Shown: positions 22,688-34,830 of the stretch, piece by piece
Position numbering within the stretch: the first letter of the stretch is position 1
Layout: every line of letters starts with the position of its first letter
Source: Hydrangea macrophylla
Lineage: Eukaryota > Streptophyta > Magnoliopsida > Cornales > Hydrangeaceae
DNA: 64,000 bases
Direction of reading: 5' to 3'
Assembly (NCBI GenBank): GCA_033977485.1
Contig: CM066991.1
Span: 57,717,350 to 57,781,349, forward strand
Notes under the pieces: model-generated
Databases searched by the model: none
Told to the model about the DNA's origin: nothing
The model's input: only the letters and a program-made list of their open reading frames with translations
Position numbers and translations under genes: made by a program

Positions 22688-23887
22688 TCCTCAAAACTTC
22701 TAGTCGATTGGATTCAGTCCAGTAGAAACTCCCATTTTGAAACACAATCTAGTCACTGGTTACGCAATCTAGTCGATTGCTTTCTGAAAATCTGGAGAAA
22801 AAAATTTGTTTATGTAGTGTGTCCAGTCAACTAGACCCCAGACCAGTCAACTGTTTTGCCAATTACTGCACATTCTGTAGAATTCCATCTTTCTAAGGTT
22901 ATTCGATCTCATCCAGGGATTAACCACTCATACCAAACTCAAATCATGGAGATCCGAACTGTATTATAACATCTTTAAAGTGTAATTACGATACTGCAAA
23001 TCCATTCCAAAATTTAGGTTAAACATACTTCTAGTTCTCAAACTCATTATTGCATTCTTGGAATGGAAACAAAACATATACAAGAATATTGTCGTCGTCC
23101 CATTGGCCTCACTCTTTTCTCTTCTTCTTTCCTTTCTTCTTATCACCTACAATGGAGTAAATCTCCACTATAGGGTTATATGCTGAGTGCACAATTTCTA
23201 GCATATGCATATATGACAAATCATGCTTCAATATCATAATTCACATCAAAAGGTCTCTAGGGAGAGAATACGCATTCATCCGGTAGCAGTAAGTGCAAGA
23301 CTCAAATTGTGATGCCCATGGCTAGTCCAAGCCTACAAATGTTGCATCCCTAAGTGCCTTGGCAAGTCCAAGCCTTAAACCATTCATAGTAGCCATTGCT
23401 ACTAAACTCTCAAACATCAAGAAGCTTACTCCGGATGAACTTATATAAATCCCCCCTTTGACCCATATAATCATCTAGCATGCTCACGTAACAATTAAAC
23501 ATGCTTTTCACAATTAATCACGTGCATATTTAACGGGCCTAAAACTAACACATGAATTTTGCCCAGATAACAATTTCGCCATCGATAGTTAAAACATTAA
23601 AATTTCCTATATGACATAGGGTATAAAATCATACCTTAAGCTTGGTCTCAAGATTTCAGGAGGATCTCTACAGTACCGATACTAAGCTAAATCTCTGATT
23701 GTACGCAAAACCTACAAGTTTTGACACATTTACCAAGAAAACACAAAATTAAGATTTTCAAAAAACTTTGCCAAACATGGCCTAAGAGGTATTAAAATGA
23801 ATCTCTTATCTCAAGAAATTCGAATATGAAATCTAGAGAAAAACTGACGAGCGAATAGTTGTCGATTAGCGTCGAGAAGTTTGTAGC

Positions 23888-24125
23888 TAGGGGTCTACTC
23901 GAGCCGAGTCGAGCCAAGCCAAGCCAAGCCAAGCGTAACCGAGCTTAGTCTCGGCTCAATTTGGTAAGGGTCTGCTCAAGCTCTGCTCAAGCTCATATAC
24001 AACCTTAACGAAAAAGCTCAAGCTCGGCTCGTTTAAAAATGGTCAAAATCAAGCTCGGCTTGAGCTCGCTCAATTAAGCTTAGCTCGAGCTCAGGCTCGA
24101 TTATGAGCTCGGCTCGAATGGATAT
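23888..24125. repeat. Terminal and subterminal repeats of hAT element I
   Basis: After the TAGGGGTCTACTCGAGCC end, the region is packed with GAGCCGAG, GAGCCAAGCC and GAGCTCGGCTCG variants in both orientations. Such subterminal motif arrays bind transposase in hAT elements; that role is assumed from the family. The flank just outside is TTTGTAGC; its duplicate was not found. Confidence 0.6.
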
Positions 24126-24593
24126 ATAAGAGCCCAAAAAAACCACCAAACCATTCATGGCTCAAAACATAGACACCATACACAGGAGAGTCCTAACAGA
24201 AAATCATGTCAAACTAAAAAACCATAAGAATTCCAACTTCCAAGCTTGGCCTCTTATCTAGATTCACAACTCACAAGTAACAGAAAAGATAATACAAGGC
24301 CTTTAGGAAAAAAAATAGCAATTTTCAACATTCTAAATATTACAAGTCGATAATGTGAAAAAATAAAATTAATAAAAAACTAAGAACAACAGCTCCATAA
24401 TAACATCCTCCCCCTTTTTCGTTCTCCACTTGTTTCATCATACACTAAGGTAAAGTGTAATCCTTAGTGTCTACTTCTAGTTCTTTCTACAACAAAAAAA
24501 AATATGCCATTAAAATATATTCATGAATAACCAAAAAATATAGAAGAATAGTATGTGAAAAAAAGATATGCCATAACAATACTTGCACAATAT
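24126..24593. other. 3' non-coding region of hAT element I
   Basis: AT-rich, no open frame. It lies between the subterminal repeats and the transposase C-terminus. Confidence 0.5.
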
Positions 24594-25252
24594 TTGCCTT
24601 TAAAGATGCACGATATGAGTCAATAACCCTACCACCAGCACTAAAGGATGACTAAGAAGCCACTAAAGTAATCGGAATAGATAGAATATCGTTTTCAATC
24701 TTTGATAAAATGCGAAACTTAAGCTAGTTTGTTTTTCATCATTCAAGAGCATCGAAATGATCAGCCGCGTTACCATTACAAATATAAACATTTTCTTTCA
24801 AGTATACATCCAATTCTGACTTTGTTGGTTGAGCAATATCAACTTGCCAAACATAGGAATCATACCTTAACTTACCTAAAATTTTCCCACGGTTAGCAGT
24901 GATATTATAAGACCCAACCTGTTGATCACTCCCTAGTGTAGCTGCAATATTACTTGTTAAATGGTTAGAAGCATATTCATTGTAAAGCTCAAATAAAGCA
25001 TCTTTAACCCTACTAACATTGTAAGTTGCATTTTCCTCGGGATAGACTTCATGAAAAGCATAATTCACCAACATCATCTTATACCTTGGCTCCAAAAAAT
25101 CACCTATTTCCATCAAGAAGTTACATTCACCCCAATACTTGTCAAACTTTACATCCATCCTCAAAGACATTGCTTATATAAAATCATTATCATCCACCAT
25201 CTTATCATTTAACGCTTCTTTTATCCTCCATACTTCTGTAAGAAACAAATTT
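24594..25252 (-). pseudogene. hAT element I transposase, C-terminal part
   Basis: The block begins next to the solo LTR with LTEVWRIKEALNDK. After a stop it reads MSLRMDVKFDKYWGECNF, GDFLEPRYKMML and DVYLKENVYICN (25,170-24,739), the end of the RNase-H-like fold. Past another stop, in a changed frame, comes the hAT dimerisation motif KIENDILSIPITLVAS, stop, SSFSAGGRVIDSYRASLK (about 24,720-24,600). The order is that of RICESLEEPER/Ac-like transposases. At least three stops make it inactive. Confidence 0.8.
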
Positions 25253-28200
25253 TGTAGCACCCTGATTTTCCCTGAAAGTTCCACGTAGGATTAGAAATAG
25301 TGACATCACCATGAAAACAGTTACAAAAGGTCCATTAGGAAAACCCTAATTAAGAATCTTTACAAGGTACTGTAGTTAACGTCATGACGACGACGTTAAT
25401 AACTTAGTATTTATTAGAATAAACATAACCTTGATGACTTAAGAGTTATTTAGAACTCTTAAACGAACTAACACTTAGGCTTATACCTAACTCTGTATAT
25501 TTAATACGGTGTTCACTTTCACAACATCCATGCACGTACTTTGGGACTCAGGAACACATCCTTTTGCACAACCCGAGAAAGGGGACCCACACCATTTTTT
25601 TATAGGTCATGTGGACCCCAGCTTCATCTACCCTTGGACACACACACACAAACCTACATATGGATGTACTTATTTGCGCACACAAGTGTTTGGACACTCA
25701 TGCCCCTACCCACATCACCCCCTATAAATACACAATCCCCCTCACCTTGATATCACTCTCACAACCCCACACAATATGTTCATGTAGATTAGATATAGAG
25801 AGAAAACCGAGAGTGTGAGAGAGAGAGCTTGGGAAGAAATCCACACCCCACACCTCCACATTGTGTATACAAGCAAATACCCCCCCCCCCCCCCCCCTCT
25901 CTACACCCTTTCTACATCACCCTCTCCATATACAGGATATACACACGCAGAACACTCACCATCATCAGCCTTAGCAGATTAGAGAGAGAGACCCGAGAGC
26001 TTCTGGTAAGGGAAACAAACCACACCACACTCTCACCTCTATAATATTGTACACACACATTCCACTCTCTATCTGCACACACATAGATTGTGTATCACAC
26101 ACACACACCCATATTTCTGTAATGGAACTAGAAGAGAGCGAAGGGAGACGGGGGAGGAGAGAGAGAGAGAGAGAGTCTGATTAGAGAAGAAGAGAGAGGA
26201 CCGAGACCCCTCAAGGTAAACCTAGCCCCCCATTTCCTTCTTAGCACCTCTGCATGTCACACACACACCCTTAGATCGCATATGCAAGGCCCCAATCAGA
26301 GCCTAAGGCTCACGGCCACTCTGGATCACCATTAGAGCTCCACACCGGAGCTTGGATTTTTAATCACCACCATACCATCCCTAACTAGTACCAATCTGAC
26401 TGGAATGACTCCCTTATACCCCCCCTTTGTATAGTTTTTCATTTGATACACGTCTAGTTAACCAGGCATGCGATTATCCTCAAGAAAACCAAAAAGAATA
26501 ATGGCTTGGTTTGTGGCCTTAACAAGATAACCCAACTTCCAGTTCCTAGTATGTTGTAGGGGACCCCAAACCGGTCCTTTTGGCGTTGGTCTCACCTATT
26601 TCTATGGAGAGATGAGAGAGATATGAGCTTGGGCAGGTTTTCCGGCGGATCGGGCGTTGCTGGCGGTGGGTAGCTTCGTCGGAGAAGAAAAGAAACCGGG
26701 TTATATCGTTTACCCATATTAAATAATTTGGATCGGGTCGTGGGTTTGGGTATGGGTTTGTTTGTGCGTATAAACGGGTAGTGGTTCGGGTTATGTTAAG
26801 TAGAAATGGATCCGGGTCGGACCTTTTAAGTTGGTTTTGCCTTAGTGTGTAAACGGGTGATTCGTTGGATCAGGTTTCAGATCGGGCTGACCCGTGAATA
26901 CTTGTTAACCCCCTATTAGTTATTTTATATTCTTAATTAATCTGTAAATCCGGATTAATGAATCAATAATCTGGTTTAGTAATACTTAGCATTTTAAATA
27001 ATTCGTTAATTAGGATTAGTATTTACATATATATATTACATATTAGTAAATGATTATAAATACTTTAAATTATGTTTAAAATAGATGTTTAAGTACCAAA
27101 ATTTTATTATAAAAATTATAAATAATACTTTTATAAATTGAAATATTATTTTAATAATCTTACATTCTGAAATCATAATATATATTCTTACATAATAGAC
27201 TTATTATTTATTTAGTTTAAATAAATAATAAGAAAAAGGTTTATAATTCAAATAAGTAGGTAATAAATACCTAATGACTATTTTAAAACATACAAAAATT
27301 ATATTCAATTTTCCTAAAGCCTAATGCCTCTATTTTATAAACTATTATTTTATAAAAACCTGCATTGCAATATTTTAATATTCCTTTAATTATTATAAAT
27401 TATCCGTTCGATTGCATTTAAATTATTTAAATACCAAACGAGCTCCGAAATTTACAGGAAAAATACTACTAGCCTATTTTAAGGCCTAGTATGTAATAAA
27501 AATATTTATATTGACCTAATGTCTTCCTAAAATATATTTGTTAATTAGTGTATTCCTAAGTTTATTATTAGACAATCAAACTTCAATAATTCATAGAAAA
27601 TAAACCGTAGCTCAGAAAAATACGCGGTCAGTTCCTAGAGTCTTAGAATAATGTCTAGAATGTTCTCTCTAAGTTTGATGACCTATCGATAAGGTCAAAA
27701 ATACAGCTTTTCCCAAAGGCTACATTAGTGTAGTATAGTCAATGGAGTTAGACTTAGAATGACACATAAATCACCACCTTAAGGTTCATATCCTCATTTG
27801 GAAAAATTACCATTTTACCCTTGTTATTAGCTCTTATACCTTATCCCGATTCTCCTATTTTATGTTGTAGAACTTGACGGTTAGCTGCTACCGAGGATCG
27901 GCGACTCGAGGTGAGTTTCCTAACCTCACTCTAATCCTATTAAGATTAATTGAAGATACTTATAAGCCATCTGAATGACGTGTTGTATAGTAATGCGTTG
28001 TGCATGATGCTATATCCTTCCCAGAAATCTATATCGCCATGATTACTCATGATATGTTAGTGTTAGTGCTTACGTGAGCATGTCAAAGGTTTTATCTATA
28101 TGTCTATTGGTATCAAATCCTTATTATAAGATCCATGGTTTTATGATTATGTTTCCGCTGTTTAGATGATAAATGCTTGCTTTATGATGAATGCTAATCA

Positions 28201-29370
28201 GAATAGTTAACACATGGCATGGTAATGAAGTAAATGAAAGGAGTAGAGATGTATACGAGTGATTGATAATGGATACTTGCATTTCATGACACGAGTTAGT
28301 ATGCATTGTATGATGAGCGAGATGTGATTGAATGAGAAATATGATCGAGAAAGAGAAGTGAATTTGAGTTTGAGTGCCAGTTGGGCGACAGTTAATATGC
28401 CAGTTGGGTGACAGTTTGAGTGCCAGTTGGGCGACAGTTAATGTGCCAGTTGGGTGACAGTTTGAGTGCCAGTTGGGCGACAGTTAATGTGCCAGTTGGG
28501 CGACAGTTGGAGTGCTAGTTGGGCGACAATTAATGTGCCAGTTGGGCGACAATCAGCTTGCCAGTAGGGCGATAGTAACTGGGCGACAACCAGGGTGCCA
28601 GTCGGGCGATGGATAGGTGAGAAAGAGATAGTGACGATAATGTGCTGATGAGTGACACGTATGGTTTTGATAAAGATTACGAGTTCATTGTTCAGGTCGA
28701 GGAATCAGCACCCCGAAGCGAAGGTAGTTGCATGGGTCATGCATTGACACGCACGAGCATGTTAACGAAAGGAGAATATAATCTATGATAAGATGTTACA
28801 ATATGTTTAATCATTCATATTTATTATTGAGACCTTTGCTATGCCGTGAAAGAATGCATCTTTTGATAAGAGATTAACTGTATCCTAAGATACAGAATAA
28901 TAACGTGAGTTGGGAGATATTTGTATTTATTGATTATTGTGTGGTTAGACTCTCACTCAGCTTTGTTCCAAAGCTGACAGCATGTTACGCCCTGGGCATT
29001 CCTATGTCCAGAGTGATGCAGGTTTTGTTAATAGGGAGGTGAGCTCAAGATACAGTGCTGGGGAGCTAAGAAGGATAGAGCTGGGCTGGAGACTGAAGAT
29101 AGTTATCTCAGATGTTTCTTATGTTTAAGCTTATGTAGTATGTTTAGTATGGACCCCTGTGTTAAGACTGATGTTATTGTAACTTGCTCTATTCCTGCTA
29201 CTGTATTTGTATTATGTTAAGTTTAAGTTATGTTTGTACTTTAGAATGACCTTTATGAATGTTGTGCGGAGTTAGAAGAATAGAACGGTTAATCAACCAG
29301 TCACGTGTCTACGGACCCATAAAGGAAAATTTTTATTTTCCCTATTTTTGGCTTACTCCGGGGTATGACA
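25253..29370 (+). repeat. Solo LTR G (4,118 bp) with AATTT duplication
   Basis: The segment starts TGTAGCACCCTGA and ends GGGGTATGACA. It is flanked by AATTT at 25,248-25,252 and 29,371-29,375. It interrupts the hAT transposase between codons for YPTSNL and FLTEVWRIKEAL, and removing it restores continuity. No gag, pol or primer site lies inside, so it is a solo LTR left by LTR-LTR recombination. A CTATAAATA box is at about 25,722; there is a run of 19 C at 25,880-25,898, a (GA)n run at about 26,158-26,176, and a tandem repeat at 28,376-28,615. An inverted AACGTC...GACGTT lies at about 25,379-25,396. Strand is set by the TATA box. Confidence 0.85.
28376..28615. repeat. About eleven 23-bp tandem repeats in LTR G
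   Basis: Units are variants of GCCAGTTGGGCGACAGTTAAT, alternating with a GGGTGACAGTTTGAG form in the first units, so the earlier array is built of 46-bp dimers. It lies in the downstream half of the solo LTR. No unique spacers are present. Confidence 0.75.
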
Positions 29371-29375
29371 AATTT

Positions 29376-30437
29376 GAAGTAGGATAATCTGAACTTGAAA
29401 TAATATTTGTTACATCATTAAAAACTTTTAAGAATTCACACATTTTTTCAACCTTTACCATTCATCATGAGTAGGAAGAAATGTGTAGCCAAAGTCTTTC
29501 TCTTGATATCTTGGGAAAACTTCTTTGAACTCCAAAGAGGTGGCTAACATTAAATATAGGGAATTCAAACGGGTTGAAAATCTAAGACCAATTCTTTTTT
29601 TAGACAAGCCCAATTGCTTCTTAATTTTATTAAACTTTGCAAGATGGGTTTCTATAAGAACCACATATTTCACACTTTTACGAACATCATCAATGATATT
29701 TCCTATCTCTCTAAGTCCCTGTTGAACTAAAAGGTTAACTATATGTGCAGTACAACGCACATGAAATAGCTTACTATCTAAGGCCAACTTATTTTTCGAT
29801 GCAAAATTATCATTTAAGACTCTCAAAGACACGTCATTGTACTTTGCATTATCAACTGTTACTCTAGTCACCTTCTCTTCAATTCCCATTCCATGAGACA
29901 TTTGTAAATAGAATCAGCAACTACAACTCCATAAATTGTAGGAGGTAAATGAATAAAATTTAAGACATGTTTATGTAAATTCCAATCATGTAAATAGTGC
30001 CATGTAATGACCATGTACTCAATGGTCTGAGCATTAGACATCCACATATCAGTAGTGATACTAATTTTAGAAACATGCGTTAATAAAGCCTTTATTTCTT
30101 TTTCTCAATCTCATAGCTATCTGCACTATCCTTCTTTGCCAATTTGCGTGAAATCCTTTGCAATTGTGATACCAGTGCGACAAAACATATTAAACATGTG
30201 ATGCTCTACAAAAGTGAATGGTAACTCCATGATGAGTACCATATGTACAAGTGACTCTCTTATTTTTGTATGATTATACTTAAAGTTTACAACTGGGTTT
30301 GTGTTAGGTCCAGTGCTAGTAGTAGTTATTTTACGCTATTTTGAGTCAACAAGTTGCTTAACAGAATAATTAGGAAGGTCCCTTAACAAGTGTGTGGTAG
30401 TCCCTCCCTTGGACATAGTAAGGCAATTTTTGCACCA
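29376..30437 (-). pseudogene. hAT element I transposase, BED finger end and catalytic region
   Basis: Next to the element-C insertion the minus strand reads WCKNCLTMSKGGTTTHLLRD, the second half of a BED zinc finger. The late His and Cys of the usual H-x-C pair are replaced. Further on are ITTDMWMSNAQTIEYMVITW, HVLNFIHLPPTIYG and then MSHGMGIEEKVTRVTVDNAKYND (29,901-29,455), the start of the RNase-H-like catalytic domain. FHVRCTAHIVNLLVQQGL, characteristic of Ac-type hAT proteins, follows. The block ends at SSSDYPTSNL beside the solo LTR. Several stops and a frame change (near 29,905) are present. Confidence 0.8.
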
Positions 30438-30733
30438 CTTACTGTAGACACCCCATTTTGTCGGCTATCAGATTTAGGAGACCCACAGCTTGGTGGTTCA
30501 CAATGATCGTAAAAGACTCAAAAGGACTCCTGGAAGTCAGCTCTATCTCTCAGAATGCTCAGATTGACAAAAATGCCCCTGAAAGCCCGAAAAACTCCCA
30601 GATTTGGTCCCGAAATTCTGAAAACATGCTATGTCATAAGAAAAATGATAAAATGAGTTTTTAAGTGAAACCAGATGAAATCGTCAGCTCCCAGAGACCC
30701 CCGAAAGTCCCGGAAGTTCCCCGGAAGTCCCCG

Positions 30734-30941
30734 TTGACCGGTTTGACCAAGGTTTGACCAGGTTTGACCAGAGTTTGACCAAGTTTGACCGAAATCGTCC
30801 GAATTCACTGGAATCATTAGAAAAGTATTAAAATGAGTTTTAAAAGAGAATCGAGCGAAAACGTCGGCTCCTGAGAGCTCCTGGAGGTTCCCAGAACTTC
30901 CCAGGAATCCCAAGTTTGACCAGTTTGACCAAGATTTGACT
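30734..30941 (+). promoter_or_regulatory. Cluster of nine W-box motifs in LTR C
   Basis: TTGACC occurs six times in 57 bp (30,734-30,790), mostly 10-11 bp apart. TTGACC, TTGACC and TTGACT follow at 30,916-30,941. TTGAC(C/T) is the core site of plant WRKY factors. The older LTR fragment at 13,520-13,740 keeps at least six of these sites (GGTCAA on plus). Binding is inferred. Confidence 0.5.
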
Positions 30942-31300
30942 TTGGAATCAGGGCACCAAAACAATTTTCAAATATTTTTCATGGATACTAGAGGTCAATA
31001 GCTTTCCAACGGTATATCGCACATAATTCCTGGATTTAAAACGAATTTATTTTGAATTTCCAAAGGCAAAAAAGGCGATCAAATCAGCTTTTATCGCGAA
31101 TACCGCAACACTTTTCAAAGTGACCTATCCCCAAACTATTTTTTATGCAAAGTAGACTCCATTACCTTTCCAACGGTATATCACAACCTCAGTTTGGAGT
31201 TCATACGCATTTTCTGTGAATTTCGGACGAAATAGGGCCTTTTCGCGAATACCGGAACCTCAGGGGGCCTAAACAGCATTATCTGGACAAGGGAGGAGCA

Positions 31301-31500
31301 GTGCCGCCGCGGCACTGGCCCACTGCCGCCGCGGCACTCTCCCCCAGAACAGTGTGTTTTTGTAATTTCTTTTGTGGTCCCATTTTGATTATTTTAAAAC
31401 CAAAACGACGTAGTTTCATGATTTCAGATGTTTGGGACCCATGTGAATACTTCTAAAACCCCAAAACCACCCCAAGTTGGCCTATATAAACCCCCCATTG
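31301..31500 (+). promoter_or_regulatory. LTR C promoter: GTGCCGCCGCGGCAC pair and TATA box
   Basis: GTGCCGCCGCGGCAC (31,301-31,315; 7-bp arms GTGCCGC/GCGGCAC around one C) is repeated as TGCCGCCGCGGCAC at 31,324-31,337. TATATAAA lies at 31,493-31,500, about 155 bp downstream, followed by a GC-poor leader. Transcription start is inferred from the TATA box. Confidence 0.5.
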
Positions 31501-33704
31501 CTCTTCATTTTGGGGGAGTCAAATGCAAGTTTAGAGAAAGTTTGGGAGAGAAAGTTGTAGAGATAAGGTTAGAGTAGAGAGAAAAGAAGCTTTCTTCTTT
31601 GATTTTCAAAACAAAAGTGAGTTATAAACTTTGTTTTTACTACATTACTCCCATTTACTTCAACATTCAATACACCCAACCATTATTTTAGTGAGCATTT
31701 AAGAGAGTGGAAGCTTCTTCCATGTCCAATGTCATTACATATGAGTGAAACACCAACCTACAAGTTCAATACTTCATGAATATCATCTATTGATCATTAT
31801 CTGCTTGCTTGTTTATTCATTGTTTATCTCTTCTCACCTCATTTCTTTTTGATTTTCTTTATTTTACTTACTAGTTCATCATCATCTAAATGATGACATG
31901 AAGTTTGGGGTGAGTGAACCCTTATGGATAGTAGCTCTTGACCTCAAAAACATGTTTGATAGATGATGATCATAACTTCAATACCTCCAAGGTCTCCTTG
32001 AAGTGTATTGAAGTTATGCTCAAATAAAAATAAGTCTCTCCAACAATCTTGGAGGTTCTTGATGATGAGTTGAATGTTGGAATTTTAAGTGGTTGTAATC
32101 TTTATTGAGTATTTAAAATACACTTTCAAAACCTCTACTTCAAAACCCCCCTCAATCCCTCTCATTTTGATTTCAAGAAAGAAAACCTTATTTTCCCCAA
32201 AATCTTCAAAATGAGTCAAAACAGTGAGTGAGCTGAGTTCAAAGATTTCTCTAGAACTCAATACTCAACATATAGATGCAAGGCCACTTGGAAAGTCTTC
32301 CTAACTAATTGGAGAACACCCATGATTTTTGGTTTGACTTGGAAGTACTTGAAAATGGTCCATTTGGACCCAAACATTCCTTCCAAATATTCTGCCTCTG
32401 TTGTCACAGCATCTTGACTAACTTCCAACTTCTTTTTCAGAACTATTTTCCAAGAGGGGTGGTCCCAACGTATTTTTCCCTTAAACTTCAATGTCTTAGG
32501 GAACTTTCTGTATAAAATGGGCTTCTAGATCATTCGTTTGCATTTTCTAAGATTTTTCAACATTTCCGTCGACAGTACGGACTCTGTTTCTGAGTGACCT
32601 CTGTTGTTCATATGATTTCTCTCATTCTGTGATAGTTATTAAAGATTGTCTTTTTGGGTAGTGTTCTAGACACAATAATGAACATCACCATAAAACATCA
32701 TGCATTGAAAGCATTCCTAACCCCTCTTTTCCATTTTTACAAGATCATGTTACTGTTCTGTCCACTATTCACAGCAAGCACATTCTAACTTTCATTCTTT
32801 GATTTGATGCTTACATACATTCCAAATTAGCTCATGTCTTAGGAAGTAGTTCATACTACATTTTTATATATACCATGATGATTCCTTCATACATTCATAC
32901 ATATTCTAGATTTCAAAGTCATTCTAGGAATTCATGTACACAAACACACTACAACCTTTGCACATTTTAAGATCATACATTGCATCCATGCAAGATTTGG
33001 GGATTTCATGGCTCCTAATCTAAGAAGATCATAAGGAATGAACTTGATCATACGTTCGTGTTTCCCCCCGATCTAATCTTCCTTCCTCATCCGTCCCGGG
33101 GATCGAGAGGTCTTCTTTTCCTCAAAGATTAACATGCATCATACTAGCTTGCTAAGCATATTTTGATTTCTTTGATTATTTTGTTTCAAGAACAATTCAT
33201 GTCCCCCTTTAGATTAGGAAGTCTTGATTATTTGATATGTGATTAGATGATTTTTCCTAGGTTTATTTGTGTGATCTTTCACTTTGCATTGTGTGATACT
33301 TGGCTTAGATCTTATGAATGATATCTTATCTTTAGATCTTCCAATTTCAAATTTTCTTATGTGATGTAATATACTATCATAGTATTATTTGTCGAACCAG
33401 ACATAGTATAAGATGATTATTTGGATGCTAATTGAGGCCCGTCGAGAGACGGGGTGAGTTGAGGGTGTTTTAGTCGGGACAAAGGCTCCTTCCTCTCTCG
33501 TACCAAAACCCCGAGCCAAGTTCTTTGGTTATGAAGGACCGGTGCCCTTTATCCATTTGGGTGAGTCAAATTAGGTTTCTTGGTTCCTTAAAGACCAAGT
33601 GGCGACTCTGTATCTGTTTTCAACAGACCATTTTCTCTTTCTTTGATCCAAATCAAACAAGTTTCAAAAGCAAACAAAGCGGTGGAATCCCGGTATCCAC
33701 AATC

Positions 33705-33722
33705 TGGCGACTCTGCTGGGGA
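33705..33722 (+). other. Primer binding site of element C
   Basis: TGGCGACTCTGCTGGGGA lies three bases after the 5' LTR end. The pattern is that of Tat-type sites; I did not assign the tRNA. Confidence 0.75.
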
Positions 33723-34310
33723 TTTTTTTATTTTAAAACAAAATAATACAGAGGTTTGACTCATAAGAAGCATCCTTAAAATCATCTTTTTACTGTGTTT
33801 GGTTCACCGCATTGCACTCTTGCATTTTCCCCCTCCGACTGTGTCTAAAATGCGGCACTGACATTGTTCAGGTCTTGCTGTGCCAGGGCACAAGTCACCG
33901 TTGATACTGTACCTTCCAAGGTATATCAAAAAGAGTAAAAACCTCCGTACTGTCTCCCTGACGGTATATTGGAACTCTCGTCAACGGACCCTCTTTGACT
34001 AAACCCAGCCTTTGCATATAGATTCCTGTAGAACCTTTCATAGGACTGTTCGTTTATCTTTTCAGACAGGACAATGTGATATAACTGCTGTATGCCCTGA
34101 TGGAATTACCTGAACGGTGTAGACGCTTATGTGGCATAGAACAGAACCTCTTTCTTATGATTCCCAAGGCAATCACTCACATGTGATTACATTGAGTTGA
34201 CCTGCCTAGGTACCATGACAAGGATGTCTGCTCCATGCTCACAAAGATATACACCGCAAACCTTGTTTATTGGTCCTAAGACATAGGAGTATGAAAACCT
34301 GCTAGACGGT

Positions 34311-34830
34311 ATGATCACTATCACCATATTGACCAGTTTCTCCCAGAAACTCTGTCCAGATATCCCAGATATAACCATGTTAACCGATTTCTCCCAGAAA
34401 CTCTGTCCAGATATCCCAAATATGACCACGTTAACCAGTTTCTCCCAGAAACTCTATCCAGATATCCCAGATATGACCACGTTAACCAGTTTCTCCCAGA
34501 AACTCTATCCAGATATCCCAGATATGACCACGTTAACCAGTTTCTCCCAGAAACTCTATCCAGATATCCCAGATATGACCACGTTAACCAGTTTCTCCCA
34601 GAAACTCTGTCCAAATATCCCAGACATGACCACGTTAACCAGTTTCTCCCAGAAACTCTGTCCAGATATCCCAGATATGACCACGTTAACCAGTTTCTCC
34701 CAGAAACTCTGTCCAAATATCCCAGACATGACCACGTTATCCAGTTTCTCCCAAAAACTCTGTCCAAATATCCCAGACATGACCACGTTAACCAGTTTCT
34801 TTCAGAAACTCTGTCAAGATATCCCAGAAA
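34311..34830 (+). repeat. 51-bp tandem repeats in the leader of element C
   Basis: About nine to ten units are built on ACGTTAACCAGTTTCTCCCA plus GAAACTCT and CCAGATATCCCAGAT. Fifty-one is a multiple of three, so several frames are open on both strands (for example units of TSFSQKLYPDIPDMTTL). No start context or domain supports a protein. The array sits between primer site and gag, the leader or packaging region. Confidence 0.75.

Larger units (their letters stand above)
21781..23879 (-). mobile_element. Ty3/Gypsy remnant H: two related LTR parts around a short core
   Basis: TGTCATGACCCATCCCA at 21,781 and TGTCACGACCCATCCCA at 22,442 start direct repeats of about 275 bp. A plus-strand GCTCTGATACCA at 22,425-22,436, the complement of a tRNA-Met primer site, precedes the second copy by 5 bp. 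The right copy is therefore the 5' LTR of a minus-strand element and the left copy part of its 3' LTR. The stretch between them (about 22,055-22,424) has no coding remains, so gag and pol are deleted. The right LTR runs to the hAT element at 23,888. Confidence 0.6.
30443..33701 (+). repeat. 5' LTR of element C (3,259 bp)
   Basis: It starts TGTAGACACC and ends TATCCACA, three bases before the primer site. It contains nine W-box-like TTGAC(C/T) motifs in the first 500 bp, a pair of GC-rich palindromes (31,301-31,337) and a TATATAAA box (31,493). Positions 32,741-33,701 match 49,149-50,108 (3' LTR). The first 750 bp also match the fragment at 13,272-14,023. Confidence 0.9.

Noticed and set aside
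25509..26044. Overlapping small His/Thr-rich proteins
   Set aside because: They come from CA- and C-rich low-complexity sequence downstream of the TATA box in the solo LTR, with no domain.
28376..28615. CRISPR-like repeat array
   Set aside because: Units are contiguous without unique spacers and lie in a plant LTR; it is an ordinary tandem repeat.
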